Origin: an uncultured Collinsella sp.
Lineage (GTDB): Bacteria; Actinomycetota; Coriobacteriia; Coriobacteriales; Coriobacteriaceae
Assembly: GCA_900555585.1 (NCBI GenBank)
Contig: USLT01000017.1
Span: 1 to 9,804, forward strand
DNA length: 9,804 nt
Reading direction: 5' to 3'
Made by a program: the position numbers and the translations under genes. Numbering within the stretch: position 1 is the stretch's first letter; each line of letters starts with the position of its first letter. Under the pieces are notes generated by a model. It was not told where the DNA came from, did not search any database, and saw only the letters and a list, made by a program, of their open reading frames with translations. Shown here one piece after another: positions 1-6,978 of the stretch.

Positions 1-222
1 GAGCGCGGCCGCGTCCTGTATATCCCGTTCGTTGCCGCACGGCTCGCCCGCGCTCCTGCCGGCCGTGGACTCGTCGTAGAGCCGCATGGTCGCGCCGACG
101 CACTCGTACCCCTCGTCGAGCAGCAGCCGCGCGGTGACGCTCGAGTCGACGCCGCCGCTCATGGCGACGAGCACGCGTCCGGCCCCGCTCCTCCCGTGCG
201 GTCCCATGGCTTCCCCCGTCAT
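1..222 (-). CDS. mnmA: MnmA, tRNA-specific 2-thiouridylase (N-terminal part; cut by the window edge)
   Basis: MnmA activates U34 of the tRNAs for Lys, Glu and Gln with ATP and inserts sulfur delivered from a cysteine desulfurase. Only about the first 74 residues are present. The segment [19 protein letters not shown] holds the PP-loop ATP-binding motif SGGVDSS typical of the family. It is followed by [15 protein letters not shown], which matches the family pattern after the PP-loop (normally GYEVIGLFM). The ATG at 222-220 lies six bases after the cysK stop, so the two genes are almost certainly co-transcribed. A second in-frame ATG at 207-205 follows a G-rich GGGGGAA stretch and could be the true start. 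The assignment rests on the PP-loop and following strand. Other PP-loop enzymes (argininosuccinate synthase, GuaA) have different surrounding residues. Confidence 0.85.
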   Translation of the reverse strand, partial: MTGEAMGPHGRSGAGRVLVAMSGGVDSSVTARLLLDEGYECVGATMRLYDESTAGRSAGEPCGNERDIQDAAAL

Positions 223-228
223 GCGCCG

Positions 229-1167
<939 letters not shown>

Positions 1168-1251
1168 GTGAGCCTCCAAAATAACGAGCGGTACCCCTTA
1201 TCCTACTGAAGCCGGGGTTCGCTGTATCGACTGATTGCGGTAACGGTACAA

Positions 1252-1280
1252 TTTATAAACATAGTAAGTCAATAGGGAAA
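1252..1280 (-). promoter_or_regulatory. Candidate cysK-mnmA promoter
   Basis: Read on the minus strand, this AT-rich stretch contains TATAAA (1257-1252) as a possible -10 box, with TTTCCC (1280-1275) 17 bases upstream as a weak -35. A better -35-like word, TTGACT (1272-1267), also lies here but is not at correct spacing from TATAAA; its own 16-17-base partner (TGTACC) is poor. It lies about 85 bases before the cysK start. A TGTATCGACT motif (plus strand 1223-1232), shared with the start of the divergent regulator gene, lies in the resulting leader and may be an operator. This is inference from pattern only. Confidence 0.35.
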
Positions 1281-1396
1281 AGGGGATAAGCGCTTCCGTC
1301 CAGACGCCTCATCGGGTGCACATATATCCTCTTGTCGGCAAAAAGTGTACGGTCACCGCCATATTGTCCCAAGTTGTCCTTAAAATTGTGTACCTC

Positions 1397-1453
1397 TGCT
1401 ACGATACAAGTCACTTTTCGGGTTGGAAGGTAGGAAACATGCTTGTATCGACT
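1397..1453 (+). promoter_or_regulatory. Extended -10 promoter and inverted repeat around the Rrf2-regulator start
   Basis: TGCTACGAT at 1397-1405 fits an extended -10 promoter (TGn plus TACGAT); no good -35 lies at 17 bases. Overlapping it, CGATACAAG (1402-1410) is the exact reverse complement of CTTGTATCG (1442-1450) inside codons 2-4 of the regulator. The pair encloses the Shine-Dalgarno sequence and the start codon, so it could be an autoregulatory operator or an mRNA hairpin. A related word, TGTATCGACT, also lies at 1223-1232 on the cysK side. The repeat is seen directly; its role is inferred. Confidence 0.45.
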
Positions 1454-1867
1454 AAAGGAAGGTACGCGCTCCGTGTCATGGTCGACCTCGCGGAGCATCA
1501 GGGCGACGGTCGCATCCCGCTGAAGGAGATCGCCGCGCGCCAGGGCGTCTCGGAGAAGTACCTGGAGAACATCCTCGCGACGTTGGTGCGCGACGGCCAG
1601 CTCTCGGGCATGCGCGGCAAGGGCGGCGGCTACCGCCTGACGCGCTCGCCGGAGGACTACACCGCCGGCCAGATCCTGCGCCTGACGGAGGGCAGCCTCG
1701 CGCCCGTGTCGTGCCTGGACGGCCAGTGCCAGGGCTGCGACAATTCGGGTAACTGCCCGACCGTCGGCATGTGGAAGAAGCTCGACGGGATGATCTCGGG
1801 TTACCTCGACAGCGTCACGCTCGCCGACCTGTGCTGCTCCCCGCGGGGGATCGACTACGTCATCTAG
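1439..1867 (+). CDS. Rrf2-family transcriptional regulator (IscR/CymR-like)
   Basis: A 142-residue Rrf2 protein: a winged-helix DNA-binding dimer that senses Fe-S cluster, redox or cysteine status. It starts with the family signature MLVSTKGRYALRVMVDLA. The helix-turn-helix lies at about 28-51 (IPLKEIAARQGVSEKYLENIL), followed by the wing GKGGGYRL at about 61-67. A cysteine-rich segment carries C92, C97, C100 and C106. IscR holds its cluster with three cysteines at closely similar positions, so a cluster is plausible, but the spacing differs. A CC pair (132-133) near the C-terminus is an oddity. The frame is open upstream to 1316, but the ATG at 1439 has a GGAAGG/AGG Shine-Dalgarno region and the canonical N-terminus. 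Divergent placement beside cysK-mnmA supports a cysteine or Fe-S regulon role like CymR or IscR; which of the two cannot be told from sequence. Confidence 0.9.
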   Translation: MLVSTKGRYALRVMVDLAEHQGDGRIPLKEIAARQGVSEKYLENILATLVRDGQLSGMRGKGGGYRLTRSPEDYTAGQILRLTEGSLAPVSCLDGQCQGCDNSGNCPTVGMWKKLDGMISGYLDSVTLADLCCSPRGIDYVI

Positions 1868-1912
1868 CCCCCGGCGCACCGCTGCGATCCGGGCGCCATG
1901 CAATCGCTGCGA

Positions 1913-1958
1913 CGCCGCGGCCCGAAGGGATCGGTTCCCCTCGGGCCGCGGCGCTTTT
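1913..1958 (+). terminator. Rho-independent terminator after the Rrf2 regulator
   Basis: A perfect 13-bp GC-rich stem (CGCCGCGGCCCGA at 1913-1925 with its complement at 1941-1953) plus three further inner GC pairs encloses a short loop and is followed by TTTT at 1955-1958. It lies 46 bases after the regulator stop codon and separates it from the aminotransferase gene. Confidence 0.9.
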
Positions 1959-2024
1959 GTGCGCGCCCGCGCCGTCGACGCGCCGCGCTCCCACCGGTTT
2001 GGATATCGTATGTTCGCCGAAACG

Positions 2025-2123
2025 TTGCAAAAGTTCAATTCTTCTTGCGATACACTCACCCAAATTGAACTATATGGTTCAAAATCGGCAAGCAACAGTC
2101 CGGACGGCACGTCCAAATTGAAC
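2025..2123 (+). promoter_or_regulatory. Promoter with TTGAAC palindrome and half-sites, likely operator of the HTH-aminotransferase gene
   Basis: A plausible promoter is TTGCAA (2025-2030), an 18-base spacer, then GATACA (2049-2054) preceded by TGC as an extended -10. Around it lie repeated TTGAAC words. A perfect inverted repeat TTGAAC-TATATG-GTTCAA spans 2065-2082. An inverted half-site GTTCAATT lies between the -35 and -10 at 2033-2040. The ten-base word CAAATTGAAC occurs twice, at 2061-2070 and 2114-2123, 53 bases or about five helical turns apart. The second copy sits just before the Shine-Dalgarno sequence. Six-base arms with a six-base centre suit an Xre-type dimer, so autoregulation by the HTH domain encoded downstream is the natural guess. 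Confidence 0.6.
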
Positions 2124-2137
2124 CTAAGGAGGCGGCG

Positions 2138-3676
2138 GTGGCAGATTCGGCGTTTTCCGATCGACTCGCGCGCGCGATGGCCGAGCGCGGCATGAAGCAG
2201 GTCGACCTCATCAGGGCGGCGGAGGCCCAGGGCAAGAAGCTGGGGAAGGGCCAGGTCAGCCAATACGTTTCCGGTAAAACGGTTCCGCGGCCGGACGTCA
2301 TGGCGCTGCTCGCGGCGATCCTGGGCGTGGGGGAGGGCTGGCTCTCGGGGGCCGGCCCCGCACGTCCCGCCTCGGCTCCGGTCGATGTGGCGCTTCCAGC
2401 GTCCGCCCCCCGCACCCTTGTCGACACCCCTGCAGCGCAACCGCAAAGGAGCACCCCCATGCGCGAGTTCAAGAAATCCTCCAAGCTCGATAACGTCCTC
2501 TACGATGTCCGCGGCCCCGTCGTCGACGAGGCGAGCCGCATGGAGGAGGACGGCGCCCGCATCCTCAAGCTCAACATCGGCAACCCGGCGCCCTTCGGTT
2601 TCCGCGCGCCCGACGAGGTCGTCTTCGACATGCGCCAGCAGCTCACCGAGTGCGAGGGCTACTCGGACTCCCGCGGCCTGTTCTCCGCGCGCAAGGCGAT
2701 CATGCAGTACGCGCAGCTGCTGCACATCCCCGGCGTCGAGATGAAGCACATCTACACCGGCAACGGCGTGTCCGAGCTCATCCAGCTCGCCATGCACGCG
2801 CTGATCGAGGACGGCGACGAGATCTTGATCCCCAGCCCCGACTACCCGCTGTGGACCGCCTGCGTCACGCTCGCGGGCGGCAACCCCGTCCACTACGTCT
2901 GCGACGAGCAAAACGAGTGGAACCCCGATCTGGATGACATCGAGAAGAAGGTGACGGCCCGCACCAAGGCCATCGTCATCATCAACCCCAACAACCCCAC
3001 GGGCGCGGTCTACAGCAAGGAGATCTTGGAGGGCATCGTCGAGATCGCCCGCAAGCACCAGCTCATGATCTTCTCCGACGAGATCTACGACCGCCTCATC
3101 ATGGACGGCTACCAGCACATCTCGATCGCGAGCCTCGCGCCCGACCTGCCCTGCGTCACCTTCTCGGGCCTGTCGAAGAGCCATATGATCTGCGGCTACC
3201 GCGTGGGCTGGATGATCCTGTCGGGCAACAAGCGCTGCATGCGCGACTTCATCTTGGGCGTCAACATGCTCTCCAACATGCGCCTGTGCTCCAACGTCCC
3301 GGCGCAGTCCATCGTCCAGACGGCTCTGGGCGGCTACCAGAGCGTCAACGAGTACATCCGCCCCGGCGGCCGCGTGTACGAGCAGCGCAACTACGTCTAC
3401 GAGGCGCTCAACGCGATCGACGGCATCACCGCCGTCAAGCCCAAGGCGGCGTTCTACATCTTCCCCAAGATGGACGTCAAGAAGTTCAACATCACCGACG
3501 ACGAGCAGTTCGCGCTCGACCTGCTGCACCAGAAGAAGATCCTCATCACCCGCGGCGGCGGCTTCAACTGGGGCGAGCCGGACCACTTCCGTATCGTCTA
3601 CCTGCCGCGCATGGACGTGCTCGAGGAGTCGATGGAGGACCTGGCGGATTTCTTCGCCCATTACCGCCAGCACTAG
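2138..3676 (+). CDS. alaA: Xre-type HTH domain fused to AlaA-type alanine aminotransferase
   Basis: A 512-residue protein in three parts. Residues 6-71 form an Xre/lambda-repressor HTH (LARAMAERGMKQVDLIRAA, then GQVSQYVSGK). Residues 72-107 are an Ala/Pro-rich linker. Residues 108-512 are a complete class I aminotransferase closely matching E. coli AlaA in length (about 405) and motifs: LNIGNPAPFGF, SPDYPLWTA, NPNNPTGAVYSKE (283 onward), SDEIYD, the PLP lysine K347 in SGLSKSHM, and the substrate arginine in HFRIVYLPR. The reaction expected of the domain is pyruvate plus glutamate to alanine plus 2-oxoglutarate. The GTG at 2138 is chosen because AAGGAGG lies five bases upstream. I recall an NCBI protein model for 'bifunctional HTH-domain containing protein/aminotransferase' in actinobacteria, so the architecture is known but, as far as I know, not characterised. 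It differs from MocR/GabR proteins, which use a GntR-type wHTH. Codon use is strongly G/C-ending. Confidence 0.92.
   Translation: MADSAFSDRLARAMAERGMKQVDLIRAAEAQGKKLGKGQVSQYVSGKTVPRPDVMALLAAILGVGEGWLSGAGPARPASAPVDVALPASAPRTLVDTPAAQPQRSTPMREFKKSSKLDNVLYDVRGPVVDEASRMEEDGARILKLNIGNPAPFGFRAPDEVVFDMRQQLTECEGYSDSRGLFSARKAIMQYAQLLHIPGVEMKHIYTGNGVSELIQLAMHALIEDGDEILIPSPDYPLWTACVTLAGGNPVHYVCDEQNEWNPDLDDIEKKVTARTKAIVIINPNNPTGAVYSKEILEGIVEIARKHQLMIFSDEIYDRLIMDGYQHISIASLAPDLPCVTFSGLSKSHMICGYRVGWMILSGNKRCMRDFILGVNMLSNMRLCSNVPAQSIVQTALGGYQSVNEYIRPGGRVYEQRNYVYEALNAIDGITAVKPKAAFYIFPKMDVKKFNITDDEQFALDLLHQKKILITRGGGFNWGEPDHFRIVYLPRMDVLEESMEDLADFFAHYRQH
2445..2461 (+). promoter_or_regulatory. Internal ribosome binding site and start codon for a stand-alone aminotransferase
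   Basis: AAAGGAG at 2445-2451 lies seven bases before an in-frame ATG (2459-2461), codon 108 of the fusion. This ATG begins MREFKKSSKLDNVLYDVRGP, where ordinary AlaA proteins start. Shine-Dalgarno quality is similar to that of the upstream GTG, so a second product of about 405 residues without the HTH is plausible. Seen in sequence; use of the site is inferred. Confidence 0.55.
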
Positions 3677-3793
3677 TCGATCGCCGGGGCGCCCTGTGCC
3701 ACGCTTACCCCGCTCGTTGCACCGCAAGGCGTTTTCCCTTTCTTGCCCAAAGCGATCCGCGTGGCTTGGAGCGACTCGGGATGCATCGTTGCG

Positions 3794-3825
3794 AAAAGGC
3801 TCAGGCTCTACGGCCTGGGCCTTTT
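3794..3825 (+). terminator. Terminator hairpin after the HTH-aminotransferase gene
   Basis: A 13-bp stem (AAAAGGCTCAGGC at 3794-3806 with GCCTGGGCCTTTT at 3813-3825, one G-T pair) closes a six-base loop TCTACG. The downstream arm supplies the T-run, and the upstream A-run would let it work in both directions. The 117 bases between the aminotransferase stop and this hairpin show no gene. A related hairpin with loop TTTACG lies at 8941-8972, at the other end of the sugar operon. Confidence 0.8.
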
Positions 3826-3881
3826 CATGAGGCGAGGCCCTCTCTGCATGCCCTCCGCGCGTATCCTATTGGATGGGCGTC

Positions 3882-4016
3882 ACATGTTACGCATCTCTTG
3901 CGCACCCATTGGTCAGTCATAGTTAACAATTCAAAGGTAGATAGCACATTTTTCTGAAAGCCTATATCGATTTGAACCGCTTGCGGGCATTATTGGTCCT
4001 TTGACGCGTAACATGT
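3882..4016. repeat. 11-bp inverted repeat, each arm preceded by TATTGG at the same distance
   Basis: ACATGTTACGC at 3882-3892 is the exact reverse complement of GCGTAACATGT at 4006-4016. Each is preceded by TATTGG nine bases upstream (3867-3872 and 3991-3996). A direct ATTGGTC repeat also occurs at 3908-3914 and 3992-3998. Paired sites about 124 bases apart could be regulator-binding sites for a looping repressor or activator. Function unknown. Confidence 0.45.
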
Positions 4017-4095
4017 TCCATTGTTTGGACCTGCTTTCTAATTTGCTCCTGGTAGCAAACAAAAGAAACCAATTGAATACAGTGGCGTTATACGA

Positions 4096-4153
4096 ATTTG
4101 CATGGGCCCATTTGCAACTTCGGAAATGCAAGCACCTTGCTTTCACAAGGAGG
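4096..4153 (+). promoter_or_regulatory. Repeat and hairpin cluster next to the Shine-Dalgarno sequence of the GH4 gene
   Basis: Two direct ATTTGCA copies (4096-4102 and 4110-4116) flank the perfect palindrome ATGGGCCCAT (4102-4111), a possible operator for the RpiR-type protein of the operon. Downstream, GCAAG (4128-4132) can pair with CTTGC (4136-4140) around a three-base loop, while the overlapping CCTTG (4135-4139) can pair with CAAGG (4146-4150), which is part of the AAGGAGG Shine-Dalgarno sequence. The two hairpins exclude each other. Stems are only five bp, so this is a suggestion. Confidence 0.3.
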
Positions 4154-4157
4154 AGTG

Positions 4158-5564
4158 ATGAAACGCTATTCTGTTGTGATTTGCGGAGGCGGCAGCACGT
4201 ATACACCCGATATGATCGAGCTGCTATGCCTCCTGCAGGATTCTTTTCCATTGAGGAAGGTCACGCTTTACGATATCGATGCTGATCGACAGGAGATCGT
4301 TGGTCGGTTCGGTGAGGTTATGTTCCGCGAGTATTACGAAGGCCTTGAGTTTTCGTATACGACTGACAAGCGGGAAGCTTTCGAGGATATCGACTTTGCT
4401 TTGGTCCAGATTCGCGCCGGCGGTATGGGGCTTCGAAACGACGATGAGAAGATCCCTTATAAATATGGGCGCATCGGGCAGGAGACGTGTGGGCCGGGTG
4501 GTCTTGCGTACGGTATCCGTAGCGTGCCTGCGATGATTCAGCTCGTGCGCGATATTCGCGAGTGCTCTCCCGATGCGTGGATCATTAACTATGCGAACCC
4601 TGCCGCAATCGTCGCGGAGGCGACAAAGCGCCTCTTCCCTGGTGATAAGCGCCTGGTGAACATCTGCGATATGCCGCCAGATGTCCTGAATCACTATCTC
4701 CCTCTGATTGGCAAGAAGCGCTCCGAGGTCTGGCCGGTGTACTTCGGTCTTAACCACTTTGGCTGGTTTACCCGCCTGCTCGACCGTGAGACGGGTGAGG
4801 ATCTGCTCCCCGAGCTGCTTGCCTATATTGTCGATAATTATGACGAGCTGCACGAGCAGTTCCGGTCGCGCATTAGGGGGCCTGAGGACCATTGGGCTAT
4901 AACCTTCCTGGATCATCTCGAGATGATTCGGGACTTCCCGTACTCCCTGCCGAATTCCTACAACTTGTATTACATGTATCCAGACCGTACGTATGCGCAC
5001 TACAGCCTTGAGCATACGCGTTACGACGAGGTTATTGCGGGCCGCGAGCGCGAGGTGTTCGCCTGGTGCCGTGAGATTTCCGAGCTGGGGCGCATGAAGG
5101 GGACGAAGTACGATTTGTCCGAGAAGATCGCGGCGAAGCGCGCGAGCATACGGGACCTTGGGGTGGAGACGGTTTATGCGGACAATGACGTCCACGCCGC
5201 CTATCTTGTTGAGCTTGTGCTGTCCATCGTCAACAATTCCTATGAGCCGACTCTCGTGATGATGCAGAATAATGGAATCTGCCCGAATCTTGACCCTGGG
5301 ATGATGCTCGAAGTCGCCTGCTTGGCGGGCGCACAGGAGCTGATGCCCATGCAGGTCGGCGAGGTCCCCGCATTTGAAAAGGGGCTTCTTGAAAACCAGT
5401 ACGCATGCGAGAAACTGCTTGTGGATGCGATTCTGGAGCATGATGACCTGAAGCTTCTCCAGGCGTTTACCGAGAATCGACTGGTGTATGACGCGGACGT
5501 CGCCAAGAAGATGATCGCCGATTTCAAGGCGGCGAACGGTGACGAATGGCCTGACTTTAGCTAG
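4158..5564 (+). CDS. GH4 family 6-phospho-alpha-glucosidase (GlvA-like)
   Basis: A cytoplasmic NAD+- and Mn2+-dependent glycosidase that hydrolyses disaccharides phosphorylated by the PTS. It is 468 residues, close to GlvA-type enzymes. The N-terminal dinucleotide fold starts with VVICGGGSTYTPDM. GQETCGPGGLAYG at about 107-119 and NYANPAAIVAEA at about 144-155 are family blocks. The metal ligand cysteine C170 and catalytic aspartate D171 are in NICDMP, and the second metal ligand H200 is in GLNHFGW. A tyrosine-rich block NSYNLYYMYPD at about 266-276 is where the catalytic base tyrosine of GlvA lies. CDMP, rather than CNVP, is the known mark of alpha- over beta-specific GH4 enzymes. The ATG at 4158 is chosen for AAGGAGG four bases upstream; an extension to 4098 lacks one. 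First gene of the six-gene operon, 23 bases before the IIC start. Codon use is less G/C-biased than in the neighbouring aminotransferase gene. Confidence 0.92.
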   Translation: MKRYSVVICGGGSTYTPDMIELLCLLQDSFPLRKVTLYDIDADRQEIVGRFGEVMFREYYEGLEFSYTTDKREAFEDIDFALVQIRAGGMGLRNDDEKIPYKYGRIGQETCGPGGLAYGIRSVPAMIQLVRDIRECSPDAWIINYANPAAIVAEATKRLFPGDKRLVNICDMPPDVLNHYLPLIGKKRSEVWPVYFGLNHFGWFTRLLDRETGEDLLPELLAYIVDNYDELHEQFRSRIRGPEDHWAITFLDHLEMIRDFPYSLPNSYNLYYMYPDRTYAHYSLEHTRYDEVIAGREREVFAWCREISELGRMKGTKYDLSEKIAAKRASIRDLGVETVYADNDVHAAYLVELVLSIVNNSYEPTLVMMQNNGICPNLDPGMMLEVACLAGAQELMPMQVGEVPAFEKGLLENQYACEKLLVDAILEHDDLKLLQAFTENRLVYDADVAKKMIADFKAANGDEWPDFS

Positions 5565-5587
5565 CCTTTTGAAGGGAGATGGAAATA

Positions 5588-6904
5588 ATGGACAAGCTTA
5601 CAAGCATGCTTGAGCGCCATATCTATCCCATCGCGGCAAAGATCCAAGAGAATAAATTCTTGATGGCGATCCAGTACGGTATGATGCTTGCGACCCCTTT
5701 GCTGCTAGTTGGCGCATTTGCATGCATCATCAGCGACTTCCCGCTCGATGCATTCCAGAAGTTCATGGCTGGTCTTGTGGGAGAGCAGATATGGGCGGAC
5801 TGGAATTGGGGAATCCTCAATCCGGCGACCATGGGGCTTTTGAGCCTCGTGGCGATGAGTGGAACATCTTACGAGCTCGCTCGTCGTAACGACGTTGCCC
5901 CTATGCCTGCCGTCGTGATCTCGTTCATGTGTTTCTTCATGCTCATCCATGCGGATGAGAACGGCATGATTTCGCTTGGAGAGTTTACAGCGACTACGCT
6001 GTTCTTGGGCTTGATCATTGCGATCTTTACTGGACAGGTATACGCGTTTTGCATCAGGCATAACCTGACCATTAAGATGCCGGCGGCTGTTCCCGAGTTC
6101 ATCTCGTCGCAATTCGCCGCGCTTATTCCCGCCGCCATTTGTGCGGCGACCTTCTTGGTCGCTCGCTATGCGATTCAAGCAACCCCGTACGTCACCGCAT
6201 CTCAGCTTATCTACGGTATCCTGCAGATGCCTTTGACGGCTGTGGGCACCACGCTTCCCGGAACCCTGCTCGCGGCGTTCTTCAACGATTTCCTTTGGTT
6301 CTTCGGTATCCACGGAACGAATGTCGTGCAGTCTGTTATGGGTCCCCTGTGGGAGGCTGCTCGAGCAGCGAACTTCGAAGTCTACACTGCCGATGCCCTG
6401 GCTCTGCGTCCATTTGTCGCGACGACTGCGTTTACCGATATGATCATCTTCCTTACGGGTACGGGCCTTACACTTCCGCTCTGTATCGAGATGGTGTTTA
6501 TGTGCAAGTCTGATCGCCTGAGGGCGGTTGGCAAGGGTGCTATCATTCCCGGCATCTTTAACGTCAACGAGCCCGTCACCTTCGGCTTGCCGATCGTTCT
6601 GAACCCCATGCTCCTTATCCCGTATGTCTTCGGTCCGCTTGTGTGTGTTGCCATCGCCTACATTGCGATGGAGACCGGCATCGTTCCGCGTCCGACGGGA
6701 GTGCCCGTACCTTGGACGTTGCCAGCTCCGTTTGGCGGTTGGATGATGTGCGGCGATTGGCGCGGTGGCGCGCTCCAGATCGCGCTGCTCACGCTGCAAG
6801 GTTGTTTCTACTGGCCCTTCATCAAGGTGCTTGATCGCAAGTACATGCAGGAGGAAAAGGAGTTGGCGGAGCAGTCCGGAAATGATGCCGCCACTGCGGA
6901 ATAG
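5588..6904 (+). CDS. PTS lactose/cellobiose-family permease, component IIC
   Basis: The membrane transporter of a phosphotransferase system, moving a disaccharide across the membrane while it is phosphorylated by IIB. The product is 438 residues with many hydrophobic segments, typical of the CelB/ChbC type. Key motifs are FGIHG at about 240-244 and FNVNEPVTFGLPIVLNP at about 324-340. H242 and E328 correspond to the sugar-binding His and Glu known from ChbC. An ATG at 5579 is in frame but directly abuts AAGGGAG, so the ATG at 5588, nine bases after it, is preferred. It is downstream of the GH4 gene and separated from its IIB and IIA partners by two other genes, an unusual order. Related permeases carry cellobiose, chitobiose or lactose. 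The alpha-type GH4 enzyme argues for an alpha-glucoside, so the substrate is open. Confidence 0.93.
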   Translation: MDKLTSMLERHIYPIAAKIQENKFLMAIQYGMMLATPLLLVGAFACIISDFPLDAFQKFMAGLVGEQIWADWNWGILNPATMGLLSLVAMSGTSYELARRNDVAPMPAVVISFMCFFMLIHADENGMISLGEFTATTLFLGLIIAIFTGQVYAFCIRHNLTIKMPAAVPEFISSQFAALIPAAICAATFLVARYAIQATPYVTASQLIYGILQMPLTAVGTTLPGTLLAAFFNDFLWFFGIHGTNVVQSVMGPLWEAARAANFEVYTADALALRPFVATTAFTDMIIFLTGTGLTLPLCIEMVFMCKSDRLRAVGKGAIIPGIFNVNEPVTFGLPIVLNPMLLIPYVFGPLVCVAIAYIAMETGIVPRPTGVPVPWTLPAPFGGWMMCGDWRGGALQIALLTLQGCFYWPFIKVLDRKYMQEEKELAEQSGNDAATAE

Positions 6905-6911
6905 CCTCTGA

Positions 6912-6939
6912 GCCGGGGCGATGTTGCCGTCGCCCCGGC
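6912..6939 (+). promoter_or_regulatory. Intra-operon hairpin between the IIC and RDD genes
   Basis: GCCGGGGCGA (6912-6921) pairs perfectly with TCGCCCCGGC (6930-6939) around an eight-base loop, starting eight bases after the IIC stop. No T-run follows, so it is more likely an mRNA 3'-end stabiliser or processing point than a full terminator. A weak internal promoter (TTGCCG 6924-6929, 16 bases, TATCGT 6946-6951) overlaps its downstream arm. Either would set expression of the last four genes apart from GH4 and IIC. Confidence 0.5.
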
Positions 6940-6978
6940 GATCGCTATCGTGATTGCTCTATTTGAGAGGATGCGGCG

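Larger units (their letters stand above)
3826..4157 (+). promoter_or_regulatory. Upstream region of the sugar operon (no gene seen)
   Basis: This 332-base stretch is AT-richer than the flanking genes and contains no convincing open frame with a ribosome binding site. It must hold the promoter of the operon, but none stands out: TCTAAT (4037-4042) and TATACG (4089-4094) are possible -10 boxes without good -35 partners, and TTGACG (4001-4006) is a -35-like word without a good -10. Apparent regulatory structure is listed separately: an 11-bp inverted repeat at 3882-4016 and hairpins at 4096-4153. Confidence 0.5.

Noticed and set aside
1316..1438. Upstream extension of the Rrf2 regulator to a GTG at 1316
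   Set aside because: The extra 41 residues do not belong to the family and would cover the promoter region; the ATG at 1439 begins with the canonical signature.
1253..3727. Very long minus-strand open frame (about 824 codons) opposite the Rrf2 and aminotransferase genes
   Set aside because: It is antisense to two clear genes, crosses a strong terminator and two promoters, has low-complexity Arg/Val/Asp/Ala-rich content, and arises from high GC with G/C-ending codons. No family motif is seen.
3968..3985. GATTTGAACCGC, which on the minus strand reads like a tRNA T-loop (GGTTCAAATC)
   Set aside because: The flanking bases do not form a T-stem, and no acceptor, anticodon or D-arm can be drawn around it.
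4098..4157. Upstream extension of the GH4 gene to a TTG at 4098
   Set aside because: No Shine-Dalgarno sequence before it; the extension lacks family similarity, while the ATG at 4158 follows AAGGAGG and begins directly with the dinucleotide-binding strand.
4224..5441. Minus-strand frame opposite the GH4 gene
   Set aside because: The sense strand encodes a complete GH4 enzyme with conserved metal and catalytic residues. The antisense frame has no motif or ribosome binding site.
5579..5587. IIC start at the ATG at 5579
   Set aside because: It directly abuts the Shine-Dalgarno sequence AAGGGAG with no spacer; the ATG at 5588 has normal spacing.
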